Below are positions 18,290 to 27,209 of a stretch of 64,000 nt of DNA, piece after piece (the stretch's first letter is position 1; each line of letters starts with the position of its first letter). Origin of the DNA: G963663365 sp963663365 (lineage in GTDB: Bacteria > Hinthialibacterota > Hinthialibacteria > Hinthialibacterales > G963663365). Location of the stretch: assembly GCA_963663365.2 (NCBI GenBank), contig CAXXIH010000001.1:1302001-1366000 (forward strand). The letters are read 5' to 3'. The position numbers were made by a program, and so were the translations under genes. The notes beneath the pieces are model-generated. The model was not told the DNA's origin, searched no databases, and saw nothing but the letters and a program-made list of their open reading frames with translations.

Positions 18290-18883
18290 ATGGCTTCACT
18301 CATACTCGACCATGTTCGCGATGCTTATACACACAGCATCGCCAAGGCAGGTGTGCATATGAGCGGCATGTTGGGGCAGCCCATGGATGTCCGCCCGCGG
18401 CGCATCGAAGCGGTGTCTTTTGAATCTCTTTATGAGGGATTGGCGCCGCCTGAAACACCCATGGCGATGCTGATTTTACGTATTTCCGGAGACGGCGGCG
18501 GATTTCTTGTCTTCATGATGTTTGAAGAATCCGCGCGGCGTTTAAATGAGCACCTTTGGGACGCAATTGCGTTTGACGATATTGTCGTGAATTTATCGAA
18601 CATGTCGGCGTTGAAAGAATTGGCGAACGTTGCCGGTAGCGCGTTTATCAATGAACTTGCCGACCGTGCAGATATCGAACTTCGCCCCAGCGAACCCCAT
18701 GTGCTTTACGACATGATTGCTTCGGTCTTGCAGATGATCGTCATGGAAAATGCACCTTTGTCCGAAGACGTTATATTAATTGACTCCGATCTGGCGGATC
18801 CGGAACTTGGCTTAAAAATGCATTTCCTGTTTTTCCCCTCGCCGGAACTCGAATCACTACTCGAGGAGAAACTCGCTTCGTGA
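18290..18883 (+). CDS. cheC: CheC/CheX-type CheY-P phosphatase
   Basis: The 197-residue protein belongs to the CheC family, which removes phosphate from CheY-P and, bound to CheD, tunes receptor deamidation. The active-site pattern E-x-x-N appears once, in SALKELANVAGSAFINELAD near residue 105. The second copy expected in two-site CheC proteins (DMIASVLQMIVMEN) lacks it, so this is a one-site enzyme. I chose the ATG at 18290; a longer frame to 18086 would overlap the preceding gene by 95 bases. The stop overlaps the GTG of cheD. Confidence 0.8.
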   Translation: MASLILDHVRDAYTHSIAKAGVHMSGMLGQPMDVRPRRIEAVSFESLYEGLAPPETPMAMLILRISGDGGGFLVFMMFEESARRLNEHLWDAIAFDDIVVNLSNMSALKELANVAGSAFINELADRADIELRPSEPHVLYDMIASVLQMIVMENAPLSEDVILIDSDLADPELGLKMHFLFFPSPELESLLEEKLAS

Positions 18884-19365
18884 CAAAGAATGAATCATTG
18901 CACAATCTTCCGATTGGAGGGATTTACACCACCAATGACGCTATGTCTGTCGCGACAGTGCTTGGATCATGTGTGAGTGTCTGTCTCTTTGACAAAGAAA
19001 ATTTGGTAAGCGGGATGAATCATTTTATGCTTCCGGAGGCGCCCACAAGGGATACGCCTAAGCCCGGCGATCTCGGGCGTTATGGATCGCTTTCGATCCC
19101 TGAACTGATCAAACGTTTTGAACGATCAGGCGGGAAATTGTCGTTAACAACCGCGAAAGTCTTTGGTGGCGCACATATGCTATCGGCTCTTGCATTCGCT
19201 AATATTCCTGAACGTAATATTGATGTTGCCCTTCGATGCCTTGCGCAATACAAAATCAAGATCGTGAATAAGGTTGTTGGAGGTGACCGGGGAAGAAAGA
19301 TTGTCTTTGATACAAAAAGCGGGCGCGTTATGGTACGTGAAGTTGCCAAGCGTGAATTTGGATGA
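18880..19365 (+). CDS. cheD: Chemoreceptor glutamine deamidase CheD
   Basis: CheD deamidates specific glutamines in chemoreceptors and partners with CheC. The 161-residue protein shows the catalytic Cys31 in TVLGSCVSVCLFD, His48 in SGMNHFMLP and the LTTAKVFGGAHML segment. The gene starts with a GTG that overlaps the cheC stop (GTGA), so the two are translationally coupled. This CheC-CheD coupling is typical of the Bacillus and Thermotoga type adaptation system rather than the enteric one. Confidence 0.95.
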   Translation: MTKNESLHNLPIGGIYTTNDAMSVATVLGSCVSVCLFDKENLVSGMNHFMLPEAPTRDTPKPGDLGRYGSLSIPELIKRFERSGGKLSLTTAKVFGGAHMLSALAFANIPERNIDVALRCLAQYKIKIVNKVVGGDRGRKIVFDTKSGRVMVREVAKREFG

Positions 19366-19371
19366 TAAAAA

Positions 19372-19728
19372 ATGGCGCGCGTATTGATTGTTGATGATTC
19401 GGAATTTATGCGTGCGGTTCTAAAATCAATTTTGCATTCTGAGGGGCACGAAATCCTGGAAGCCTCAAATGGGGCAGAAGCGATAGCCTTATACCGGAGT
19501 GAACGTCCCGACTTGGTTACGATGGATATAACCATGCCGGAGGTTGATGGATTAGAAGCTGCCGAAGCGATTCTTGAAGAATTTTCTGATGCGAAAATTG
19601 TGATGTGTTCTGCATTGGGACAGGAAAAGATTATCCGGCGGGCAATTGAGAAAGGTGTTTTGGATTTTATTTCAAAGCCTTTTAAACCGGAAAAAATAAT
19701 CGCGACTCTTGCGCGGTTTTTTGAATAA
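19372..19728 (+). CDS. cheY: Single-domain response regulator CheY
   Basis: A 118-residue receiver domain. The acidic pocket (VDDSEF), phosphoacceptor Asp52 (TMDITMPEVDG), switch Ser (MCSALG) and Lys102 (ISKPFKP) are all present. It starts six bases after the cheD stop, placing it in the chemotaxis operon, where it would be the signal carrier to the motor and substrate of CheC. No flagellar gene lies in the window, so motor type is unknown. Confidence 0.92.
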   Translation: MARVLIVDDSEFMRAVLKSILHSEGHEILEASNGAEAIALYRSERPDLVTMDITMPEVDGLEAAEAILEEFSDAKIVMCSALGQEKIIRRAIEKGVLDFISKPFKPEKIIATLARFFE

Positions 19729-19781
19729 TTGATGGAGATTTTTTACCTCTACAGTACATTTTTCTATTGAAAGTGGCTGAA

Positions 19782-20864
19782 ATGACTTTGGCAAAGAAGG
19801 AAACCATTAAAGTCCTTATTGTGGACGATTCGTCTTTGGTTCGGAAATTCCTGACTGATATTCTCTCTCGTGATCCGGACATTGAAGTTGTTGGAACGGC
19901 CGCTGATGGTGTTTTTGCGCTACGCAAGATCAAGCAACTTAAGCCCGATGTAATGACGTTGGATGTTGAAATGCGGCAGATGGGCGGCCTTGAACTTCTC
20001 CCAAAAGTTATGGAAGAGGCGCCTCTGCCCGTTATTATGGTAAGTGGAATTACCAAAGCCGGGGCGGAAGCCACTGTACGTGCCTTGGAACTTGGCGCGG
20101 TCGATTTTGTGGCAAAGCCAACTACGGATCCGCATAGCATGATGGAAATTGCCACCGCGTTGATCGCGAAGATTAAAGCTTGTGCCCGTTCACGCATTCG
20201 GCGGCGGACAGTGACCGCCCCCGGGCAACCGCCTCCTGCGACCAAACCACGTTTGGCAGTCCCCACCTTTAAACCTGGAAGAAGCCTGGAAAGCATGTTA
20301 ATCGCCATCGGCGCATCGACAGGCGGAACTGAAGCGATTCGTGAGGTGCTTGCCAGTCTTCCCAAAGAAATGCCCCCCATCGTTATCGTTCAACATATGC
20401 CGGAGGGATTTACAAAAGCGTTTGCCAACCGTCTCAATACATTATGCGAACTTGAAGTGCGTGAAGCGGAGCATCTTGATCCGCTTGTTCCCGGCGTTGC
20501 GCTTATTGCCCCGGGGCATTCTCATATGACTCTTCAAAAAGGAACCAATAGCCTGTTTCGGGTTGCTTTGGATCAGGGCCCCCTTGTGGGACGTCACCGC
20601 CCGGCCGTCAATAGGCTTTTTGATTCTGTTGCAGTCATTGCCGCACGCCGTTGTGTCGGTGTAATTCTTACCGGTATGGGCGCTGACGGCGCTACGGGAA
20701 TGTTGAATATGTACAATGCGGGGGCCTATAACATTGCCCAAGATGAGGCTAGTTGTGTTGTTTACGGCATGCCCAAAGAAGCCGTCAAAATGGGCGGTGC
20801 GCATGAATCCCAGCCGTTGGATAAGATATCCAACCGGTTGGTTGAACTTGTCTACGGCAAGTAG
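19782..20864 (+). CDS. cheB: Chemotaxis protein-glutamate methylesterase CheB
   Basis: CheB removes methyl groups from chemoreceptors. It has an N-terminal receiver domain (VDDSSL, phosphoacceptor Asp61 in TLDVEM, SKPT-like AKPTTD) and a C-terminal esterase domain with the catalytic triad in GASTGGTEAI, VQHMPEGFT and TGMGADGATG. The receiver segment VEMRQMGGLE differs from the usual VEMPRMDGL but keeps the Asp. I place the start at the ATG at 19782; a TTG five codons earlier is possible. It closes the cheC-D-Y-B cluster; cheA, cheW, cheR and receptors are not in the window. Confidence 0.93.
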   Translation: MTLAKKETIKVLIVDDSSLVRKFLTDILSRDPDIEVVGTAADGVFALRKIKQLKPDVMTLDVEMRQMGGLELLPKVMEEAPLPVIMVSGITKAGAEATVRALELGAVDFVAKPTTDPHSMMEIATALIAKIKACARSRIRRRTVTAPGQPPPATKPRLAVPTFKPGRSLESMLIAIGASTGGTEAIREVLASLPKEMPPIVIVQHMPEGFTKAFANRLNTLCELEVREAEHLDPLVPGVALIAPGHSHMTLQKGTNSLFRVALDQGPLVGRHRPAVNRLFDSVAVIAARRCVGVILTGMGADGATGMLNMYNAGAYNIAQDEASCVVYGMPKEAVKMGGAHESQPLDKISNRLVELVYGK

Positions 20865-21052
20865 TCGATCCCGTTCACACTCTTCGTTTTTTTGTCTAAT
20901 CCAGTGCAGGGCCAAAAAACGCTATTTGGCGCAAAACTCCAAATGAAGGGGCTGCGCCACCATGTTTGACGCTCATCTTTCTTCAGGCTACGTTGATCTT
21001 TCTTCTGTGATTAAAGTTCAATACGCAGTGTCTCTGCACATGGATAACCGTC

Positions 21053-21988
21053 ATGCACATCCTTATTACCGGCTCATCCGGACAGATCGGAACAAATCTT
21101 TCACTTGAACTCATGCGGCAAGGACATGATGTCCTCGGCATTGACCACCGTGAAAATACCTGGACTTCGGAAATTCCGTTTCGATTAATCGACTTGCGCG
21201 AAAACTGTGTTGGGCATCTTGTCGAATTGACCAAAGGCTTCCAAATCGATTTGGTGGTGCATTTGGCCGCCCACGCAAAAGTGCATGAATTGGTAATCGA
21301 ACCAAGCCGGGCAATGGAAAACATCGATATGACTTTTAAGGCTTTGGAAGCGGCCCGGTTGTCGGAAATTCCGATTATTTTCGGGAGTTCCCGCGAAGTT
21401 TATGGCGATATTGTCAGGCATGAGACCGATGAGAGCTGTGCCGATTTTGTTGTTGCCGAAAGTCCTTATTCGGCCAGCAAAATTGCCGGTGAAGCGCTCA
21501 TTTACAGTTATCGGCAGTGCTACGATTTGCCCTATCTGGTGTTCCGCTTTTCTAATGTTTACGGTCGTTTTGACAATGACCTCGAACGTATGGAGCGTGT
21601 TACGCCTCTCTTTATTCGCAGAATCGCGGAAGGAAAGCCAATTGTTATCTTTGGGCGCGAAAAGGTTTTGGATTTTACCTATGTTGATGATTGTGTTGCT
21701 GGGATTACACTTGGGATCAAGAAACTTGCTTCTCGCGAAGTGCGTGACGAAACGATCAATCTGGCTTTTGGCGGCGGAAATTCACTAGGCAGTCTGGCTG
21801 AGTACATTGCCCAGGCTCTCGATAAGCAACCGGATGTTGAATACAAAGAGAGCCAGCGGGGTGAAGTTACTCGGTATGTGGCCGATATCAGTAAAGCGCG
21901 AAAACTGCTGGGATACGAGCCGAAGACGCCTCTCGAGCAGGGAATACACAAGACGATTGCCTGGTGGAGGGAAGCTGGTTATCTCTAA
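21053..21988 (+). CDS. NAD-dependent sugar epimerase/dehydratase (extended SDR)
   Basis: The 311-residue protein is an extended short-chain dehydrogenase: nucleotide-binding ITGSSGQIGTNL at the start, and the catalytic YSASK (Tyr-x-x-x-Lys) near residue 143. The FRFSNVYGRFDN and KVLDFTYVDDCVAGI segments are those of nucleotide-sugar epimerases such as GalE or WbpP relatives. It probably modifies a UDP- or dTDP-sugar for surface glycan synthesis. Substrate cannot be assigned. It has no clear ribosome binding site and sits alone between cheB and the unknown gene at 22121. Confidence 0.88.
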   Translation: MHILITGSSGQIGTNLSLELMRQGHDVLGIDHRENTWTSEIPFRLIDLRENCVGHLVELTKGFQIDLVVHLAAHAKVHELVIEPSRAMENIDMTFKALEAARLSEIPIIFGSSREVYGDIVRHETDESCADFVVAESPYSASKIAGEALIYSYRQCYDLPYLVFRFSNVYGRFDNDLERMERVTPLFIRRIAEGKPIVIFGREKVLDFTYVDDCVAGITLGIKKLASREVRDETINLAFGGGNSLGSLAEYIAQALDKQPDVEYKESQRGEVTRYVADISKARKLLGYEPKTPLEQGIHKTIAWWREAGYL

Positions 21989-22120
21989 GTTGAACCGGGC
22001 TTGTTTTTCTGCTGTTTTTGTTGCTGCGGCGCAGACCGTAGATGCCCCAAAGGTTCTTTGGTCATCCGTTGCGCTGTGTGATATGCTGCTTAAGTCGGCT
22101 CAAGCCTGGGGAGAAAAGGA

Positions 22121-22843
22121 ATGCCGCAAAAGTCGGATCGTATTATCGGGCCAACCACGCTGTCCCGCCGTGCTCAAGCGCTGAGTGAAAAGCGTATGCA
22201 CCCCTTTTTAACCGGCGAATTCTCCATTTTCTCCATTGCCGACCATCCCGAAAAAATTGCCAAGGTGCTCAAGCGTATTCTGGGCAAGAGCGGCAAACGT
22301 TTTCAACTCCCCGGAGCGGCATCATTTTGCGGTGCGGGCAAACATGCCAAAGACAGCCCCATTTTTACATCTGTTGCTTTGATATTAAATAACAGGCCCC
22401 CTGATTTCTCCATCCTTAGCCCTTCCAATCAACCATACTGGCGCGAGGCAATTTGCGCTTTCCGTGAACGGTATCACCGCACATTCCAGTTAGAGCGTGA
22501 AATCGAACTGGTCCCCAAAGAACTGACAGTAATCAGTCTGATGCCCATGAACCGGGGACAGTTGGATAGTGCGGAACTTGATGAAATCACCGGCCAAATG
22601 CCGGATTTGCGGGAACTCAATGTAGATGTGCATATTGTTGATTCATTGCGTGAAGCCGTGAAACTCATGGCTGATTATATTGTTCCGCAACTAATCGATA
22701 AGAAAGAATTGAATCTGGATGCTCCGGAAACAGAGGAAAAGACGATGTCGCTGCCTGCATGGGAAAAGGCCGACAAGCCGGTTACCGGAGGAATGCATTT
22801 CAATCGCTGGCGAAGTGTATTGCGTAATAATTTGACAGGCTGA
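22121..22843 (+). CDS. Unknown protein, paralogue of the 33758-34426 gene
   Basis: A 240-residue soluble protein I cannot assign. It resembles the protein encoded at 33758-34426. Corresponding blocks are VLKRILGKSGKRFQL versus FLRVLLARSGKRFSL, YWREAICAFRERYHRTF versus LWKETILAFRNQYHEIF, and PKELTVISLMPMNRGQL versus PSHFTVITMFRKCKGEM, in the same order and with similar spacing. The conserved SGKRF and AFRxxYH segments suggest a shared fold of alternating strands and helices. A good ribosome binding site (GGGAG, eight bases) precedes the ATG. Neighbours give no clear hint of function. Confidence 0.75.
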   Translation: MPQKSDRIIGPTTLSRRAQALSEKRMHPFLTGEFSIFSIADHPEKIAKVLKRILGKSGKRFQLPGAASFCGAGKHAKDSPIFTSVALILNNRPPDFSILSPSNQPYWREAICAFRERYHRTFQLEREIELVPKELTVISLMPMNRGQLDSAELDEITGQMPDLRELNVDVHIVDSLREAVKLMADYIVPQLIDKKELNLDAPETEEKTMSLPAWEKADKPVTGGMHFNRWRSVLRNNLTG

Positions 22844-22877
22844 CGATTTTTCGGTTGTAGGACGCTCTCAGCCTTCT

Positions 22878-23960
22878 TTACAAATTCTTCCATCTTTCAA
22901 TAGGTAACATACTGTCGACAACCATGGGTGGCTTAACCCGTTTGCCTGTTGCCGCCGATTCGTAGGCCGCGTGAAGAATCTCCATTACCCGGAGCCCGTC
23001 TTCTCCGGTTTCAAGCGGCTCCTGTCCAAGACGGATACAATCCACAAAATGCTGCATTTCCTGTGGGAATCCATAATTCCAGAGTTCTTCATAAATGGTG
23101 AACGACCAACCCGCTGTACTTCCTGCCTTTTCTACGGCATAACCATAACCTTGTTTGCTATAGGTCTGAATACTGTTGCCCTGCAAAAGGTTGGCGTAGG
23201 CTACGCCCTCCGAACCGTGGACTTCGGCCCGGTCATCCATCCCTCCCAGTTTGGCCCAACTCTCTTCGATGTAAGCCCGCGCGCCGTTTTCGAATGTCAG
23301 GATTAAGATTCCTTCGTCATCGCCTTGTGTTTTTTCAATATGTACTGTCCTATTTAGATCGCAATACACTCCGGTGATCGTGGCCTTATTCAGCATCCAA
23401 CGTGCGAATTCGATCCCATGGCAACCCATATCCAGCATGACACCGCCGCCGGAACGTTCCGCATTCCAAAACCATGGACTGTGTGGGCCGTCGTGCTTCT
23501 CACTTTGTTTAACAAGATGAATCTCTCCCAACGCTCCCTCATCTACGAGCTGTTTCAAACGAACGTATTTGGGGGCGAAGCATAGCTCCTCGGCGTACAT
23601 AAGTTTTACGCCGGCACGCTCACAAGCCTCGAGCATCCGCTCCGCCTCTTCGAGTGTCCGGCATAGCGGCTTTTCACAGATGATATGCTTTCCTGCTTGT
23701 GCGGCGTCGATGACCATCTGGGCATGGAGATCGTTGGGTGCTCCTATGATCACGATATCAATATCTTTTCGATCAAGGATGTCCCGATAGTCTTTATAGG
23801 AATGAGGAATTGAATGTTTTGCGGCAAAAGCCTGGGCATGGTCTTCTGTAGGAGAGGCGGCAGCCACAATCCGTGCTTGCGGAACCTGTGTCAGGGCCTG
23901 CGCGTGAATACAGGAGATGAATCCTGAGCCAAAGAGTCCGATATGAATAAGATCAGGCAT
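22878..23960 (-). CDS. Gfo/Idh/MocA family oxidoreductase
   Basis: A 360-residue NAD(P)-dependent sugar or sugar-derivative oxidoreductase. It has an N-terminal Rossmann fold (IGLFGSGFISCIHAQAL), the conserved EKPLCR motif near residue 95 with the catalytic Lys, and the second conserved region GGVMLDMGCHGIEFARW with the His expected in the active site. The start is set at the ATG at 23960 because GGGAG lies seven bases upstream; a longer frame to 24011 lacks such a site. Such enzymes often act beside glycoside hydrolases in sugar catabolism. Substrate unknown. Confidence 0.9.
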   Translation of the reverse strand: MPDLIHIGLFGSGFISCIHAQALTQVPQARIVAAASPTEDHAQAFAAKHSIPHSYKDYRDILDRKDIDIVIIGAPNDLHAQMVIDAAQAGKHIICEKPLCRTLEEAERMLEACERAGVKLMYAEELCFAPKYVRLKQLVDEGALGEIHLVKQSEKHDGPHSPWFWNAERSGGGVMLDMGCHGIEFARWMLNKATITGVYCDLNRTVHIEKTQGDDEGILILTFENGARAYIEESWAKLGGMDDRAEVHGSEGVAYANLLQGNSIQTYSKQGYGYAVEKAGSTAGWSFTIYEELWNYGFPQEMQHFVDCIRLGQEPLETGEDGLRVMEILHAAYESAATGKRVKPPMVVDSMLPIERWKNL

Positions 23961-24190
23961 AGCAAGTCTCCCATCTTTTAAATGATCCATATACTGGAAA
24001 ATGGAACTCATTTCATCGTTTTTTATAAAAACTTGGTCCGTCCCAGATGAATTGAGAGGACGTTGCCACCTGCCTCCGGATAATAAAATTCCTTTTCCGA
24101 TTTGGGTCGCAATTCTATTAAAACTGTTTAAACTATACGTGGCTAGGCTTTATCAGCCAACTCGCTCAATGCTTATGGGCAGGGAATCGG

Positions 24191-25432
24191 ATGGACTTCA
24201 TCGAGCAAAACGCTCAGATGCGGTTTTTTATCGCTCTTGCGCTGGGCTTTTTAATGGGCCTTGAGCGCGAGACGACTCCCGGCCGAAAGTCCGGACGGAT
24301 TTTTGCCGGAGTCCGCACTTATTCCTTGGTCAGCCTTTTTGGATTTGGCTGTGCATGGCTGTTTCAATATGAATCCCGCTATGCTCTTCCTGCGGGACTA
24401 ATCACGCTTGGGGCGCTTTGTCTGGCGGAATATTTTGCCAAATTAAAGGAAGGCCGCATTGGTTGGACCAGCGAGATCGCGGTGCTTCTTTCTTTTGTAA
24501 TAGGAGCCTCTGCTCTCTTGGGCTCTATTTGGATGCCGATCACGCTCGGCGTAATCAGTACAATTCTTCTTTCAGAAAAATCGAAAATCGAACGTTATGT
24601 GGATCGTCTAACAAAATCCGAATTCTTGGCGATTACGCGTTTTTTATTGGTTACGGTCATCATCTATCCGATGATGCCAAACCGAGATTATACGCAGTTT
24701 GGCCTTAATCCCACACATATATGGAAAATCGTAATGATGGTTTCCAGTATTGGTTTTGTGGGATATTTCTTGGGTAAGAAATTTGGCGCACAGGCAGGGC
24801 TCCGGTTTTCAGGATTTTTAGGAGGTATTGTTTCCAGCACGGCTGTGAGTGTCTCTGTTGGGCGGCATGCTCAAAAGACGCCTATGCAAAGTTTATGCGC
24901 TTTGCAGGCGTCTTTGATTGCTTGCAGCGTGATGTATTTGCGGATTTTGATTCTTGTCTGGATTATCAATGTTTCATTTTTGTCGATGCTTTGGTGGCGC
25001 ATGCTGCTCTTGTCTCTAATTGGCGCGGCTTTATCGTTCTACAAATTCCCCCAAGATGGAACTGCCGAAAAGGGCGAGGTGACCGCTCTAGAAAATCCGT
25101 TTGAGATTATTCCCGCGTTGATGTTTGCCTTTCTGTTTGTGGCGCTCTCGGTTGTGACGGCGATTACCAGAGATTTTTTCGGTAGTGCGGGGCTTCTGGT
25201 CTTGGCGGCGATTGTTGGTGTGACTGATATTGATCCGTTTCTTTTGTCGTTGGTGCATGGCAATGCCGCTGCAGATCCTGTACTACTTTCTGCATTCCTG
25301 ATTGCTATGATGAGCAACACGATTATGAAGGGAATCTACTTTGGGACTTTGGCAGTCCCGGTGCGAAAAGAGGTGTTATGGCGTTACGGTATTTGGGCGC
25401 TGCTGCACATCCCCCTGGCTTTTACTTTTTAA
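24191..25432 (+). CDS. MgtC/SapB family membrane protein with DUF4010
   Basis: The 413-residue protein has about 11 hydrophobic helices. The first ~130 residues match the MgtC/SapB N-terminal domain (RFFIALALGFLMGLERET, RTYSLVSLFGFGCAWLF), and the remainder matches DUF4010 (ITRFLLVTVIIYPMMPNRDY, GFLGGIVSSTAVSVSVGRHA). Proteins of this type are inner-membrane proteins; a transport role is suspected but the substrate is not established. AGGGA lies six bases before the ATG. The stop codon shares the palindromic TTAA with the stop of the convergent ABC-F gene. Confidence 0.88.
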   Translation: MDFIEQNAQMRFFIALALGFLMGLERETTPGRKSGRIFAGVRTYSLVSLFGFGCAWLFQYESRYALPAGLITLGALCLAEYFAKLKEGRIGWTSEIAVLLSFVIGASALLGSIWMPITLGVISTILLSEKSKIERYVDRLTKSEFLAITRFLLVTVIIYPMMPNRDYTQFGLNPTHIWKIVMMVSSIGFVGYFLGKKFGAQAGLRFSGFLGGIVSSTAVSVSVGRHAQKTPMQSLCALQASLIACSVMYLRILILVWIINVSFLSMLWWRMLLLSLIGAALSFYKFPQDGTAEKGEVTALENPFEIIPALMFAFLFVALSVVTAITRDFFGSAGLLVLAAIVGVTDIDPFLLSLVHGNAAADPVLLSAFLIAMMSNTIMKGIYFGTLAVPVRKEVLWRYGIWALLHIPLAFTF

Positions 25433-27075
25433 TCACTGCTTTCTCCCCGTTCCTCGGCGATGTACCACTCATAATCCTGATAAGGCCAGGCGAATTCCGT
25501 TATGGTTTGATCGCGGATTTCGATCACTTTTGTTGCCACTTGACGCAAAAAATGACGGTCGTGTGACACGAATAAAATCGTCCCCGCATAGGATTCGAGT
25601 GCATCGGCCAGGACTTCTTTGCTAGCCATATCGAGGTGGTTGGTTGGCTCATCCAAAAGAAGAAAATTAGCTTTCGAACAAATCATTTTGGCGAGACCCA
25701 GCCGTGTCTTTTCTCCTCCGGAAAGCACCCGGACCTGTTTGTCAACATCGTCTCCGCTAAATAGAAAGGAACCCAGGATATCACGCACACGCGAACGAAC
25801 TTCGGGCGGAGCGCCTTCTTCCATTTCTTCAAGCACGGTACCCCGGCCAGTCAGATTGTCGGCATGGTCTTGAGCTACATAGGCTCTAGCAACGTTGTGT
25901 CCTGTTTCGATGGAGCCTTGGGTGGGGGATTCTTTTTCTATGGCCAAACGGATGAATGTGCTTTTGCCCGCACCGTTCAATCCCACAAGCGCGGTCCGGT
26001 CGCCCCGCATAACCGTGACCTCAGCATTCTCGAAGACAACCAGATCCTTATACGATTTGCTTGCACCACGCACCCGCAGCACTTCTTTGCCGCTACGGGG
26101 AGGCTGCGGAAGATGAATCGACATCTTTTTCGTAAAACGCTTTGAAGGACTTACGAGCGCCTGGGGATTTTCTTTTTGCATCTTCTCCAGCATCTTTAGA
26201 CGGCTTTGGACCTGGCGGGCCTTCGTTGCTTTGGCGCGGAAACGATTGACGAATTTTTCAATCTCTGCGGCGCGTTTCTGGATATTCTTGGCAAATGCAT
26301 CTTGTTGGGAGGCCCGGCTGTCACGTTGGTCCAAAAAGAATGTGTAATTCCCCGCGTATTCTTCAAGCCGTCCATTTACGACTTCTGTTGTTCGTGTGGT
26401 CACACGGTCGAGGAAAATACGGTCGTGAGAAACAACGACAACACTGCCTTTGTAATTGATTAGAAAATTCTCAAGCCATTGGATGTTTTCCAAATCCAAA
26501 TAGTTAGTTGGTTCGTCCAGCAGCAGTGCGCCGGGTTGCCGCAGAAGCAGGCGGGCCAGAGCGATACGCACTTGCCAACCGCCGCTCCAGTGTTCGGTCA
26601 GTTCATGCCATCTCGATTTCGGAAAACCCAGTCCGGATAAAATACGTGCAGCTTCGGTTTCCAGGCGATAACCGCCAATTCGTTCGAAATGTTCTTGGGC
26701 ACGGCCATAACGGGCCAGGAGTTTTTCCATGCGTTCAGGAGAGTGACTTGGATCGGCCAGAAGATTTTCCATCTCCTGTAATTCCGTTTCAGCCTCCAGA
26801 ATTTCTTCATGCCCTTCGAGTACATAATCCCAGAGTGGCTTACCCGTAATGCGCATGACATCCTGGGGCAGATAGCCGAAAGTTAAATCGTTGGGCTTGA
26901 TGATCTGCCCCGTTTCCGGGGTTTGTTCTCCCATCGCGACGCGCATTAACGTACTTTTTCCCGCACCGTTGGGTCCAACCAGCCCCACGCGGTCTTGGTC
27001 GCCCACTGTCCAGGTGACAGTGTCCAGAATGATGCGCGCACCGAATTCGACTTTAATATCTTTTAAAGTAAACAT
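25429..27075 (-). CDS. ABC-F family ATP-binding protein
   Basis: The 548-residue protein has two ABC ATPase domains and no membrane segment, the ABC-F plan of ribosome-associated translation factors and antibiotic-protection proteins. The first domain has GPNGAGKST and SGGWQVRIALARLL, the second GLNGAGKSTF and LSGGEKTRLGLAKMI. Between them lies the charged linker (RAAEIEKFVNRFRAKATK, residues ~255-310) that reaches into the ribosomal E site. The C-terminal extension is short. It is closest in plan to the Uup/EttA/YbiT set, but I cannot name the subfamily. It is the last gene of the minus-strand run from 34426. Confidence 0.93.
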   Translation of the reverse strand: MFTLKDIKVEFGARIILDTVTWTVGDQDRVGLVGPNGAGKSTLMRVAMGEQTPETGQIIKPNDLTFGYLPQDVMRITGKPLWDYVLEGHEEILEAETELQEMENLLADPSHSPERMEKLLARYGRAQEHFERIGGYRLETEAARILSGLGFPKSRWHELTEHWSGGWQVRIALARLLLRQPGALLLDEPTNYLDLENIQWLENFLINYKGSVVVVSHDRIFLDRVTTRTTEVVNGRLEEYAGNYTFFLDQRDSRASQQDAFAKNIQKRAAEIEKFVNRFRAKATKARQVQSRLKMLEKMQKENPQALVSPSKRFTKKMSIHLPQPPRSGKEVLRVRGASKSYKDLVVFENAEVTVMRGDRTALVGLNGAGKSTFIRLAIEKESPTQGSIETGHNVARAYVAQDHADNLTGRGTVLEEMEEGAPPEVRSRVRDILGSFLFSGDDVDKQVRVLSGGEKTRLGLAKMICSKANFLLLDEPTNHLDMASKEVLADALESYAGTILFVSHDRHFLRQVATKVIEIRDQTITEFAWPYQDYEWYIAEERGESSD

Positions 27076-27209
27076 CAGTTCATAGCAATTAACGCAGTCA
27101 AGCCTATCGGATCGCTATCCGCTTTCTTGCCGTCTCACGCTCAATTCCGTGAATCAACGAATCGGAAATTCGCCGGGGTGAATTGAAGCAATACCTATCG
27201 AAATTCCAC

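Noticed and set aside
19682..20380. Antisense frame of 232 codons opposite cheB
   Set aside because: cheB is unmistakable on the other strand, and the antisense product has no recognisable features.
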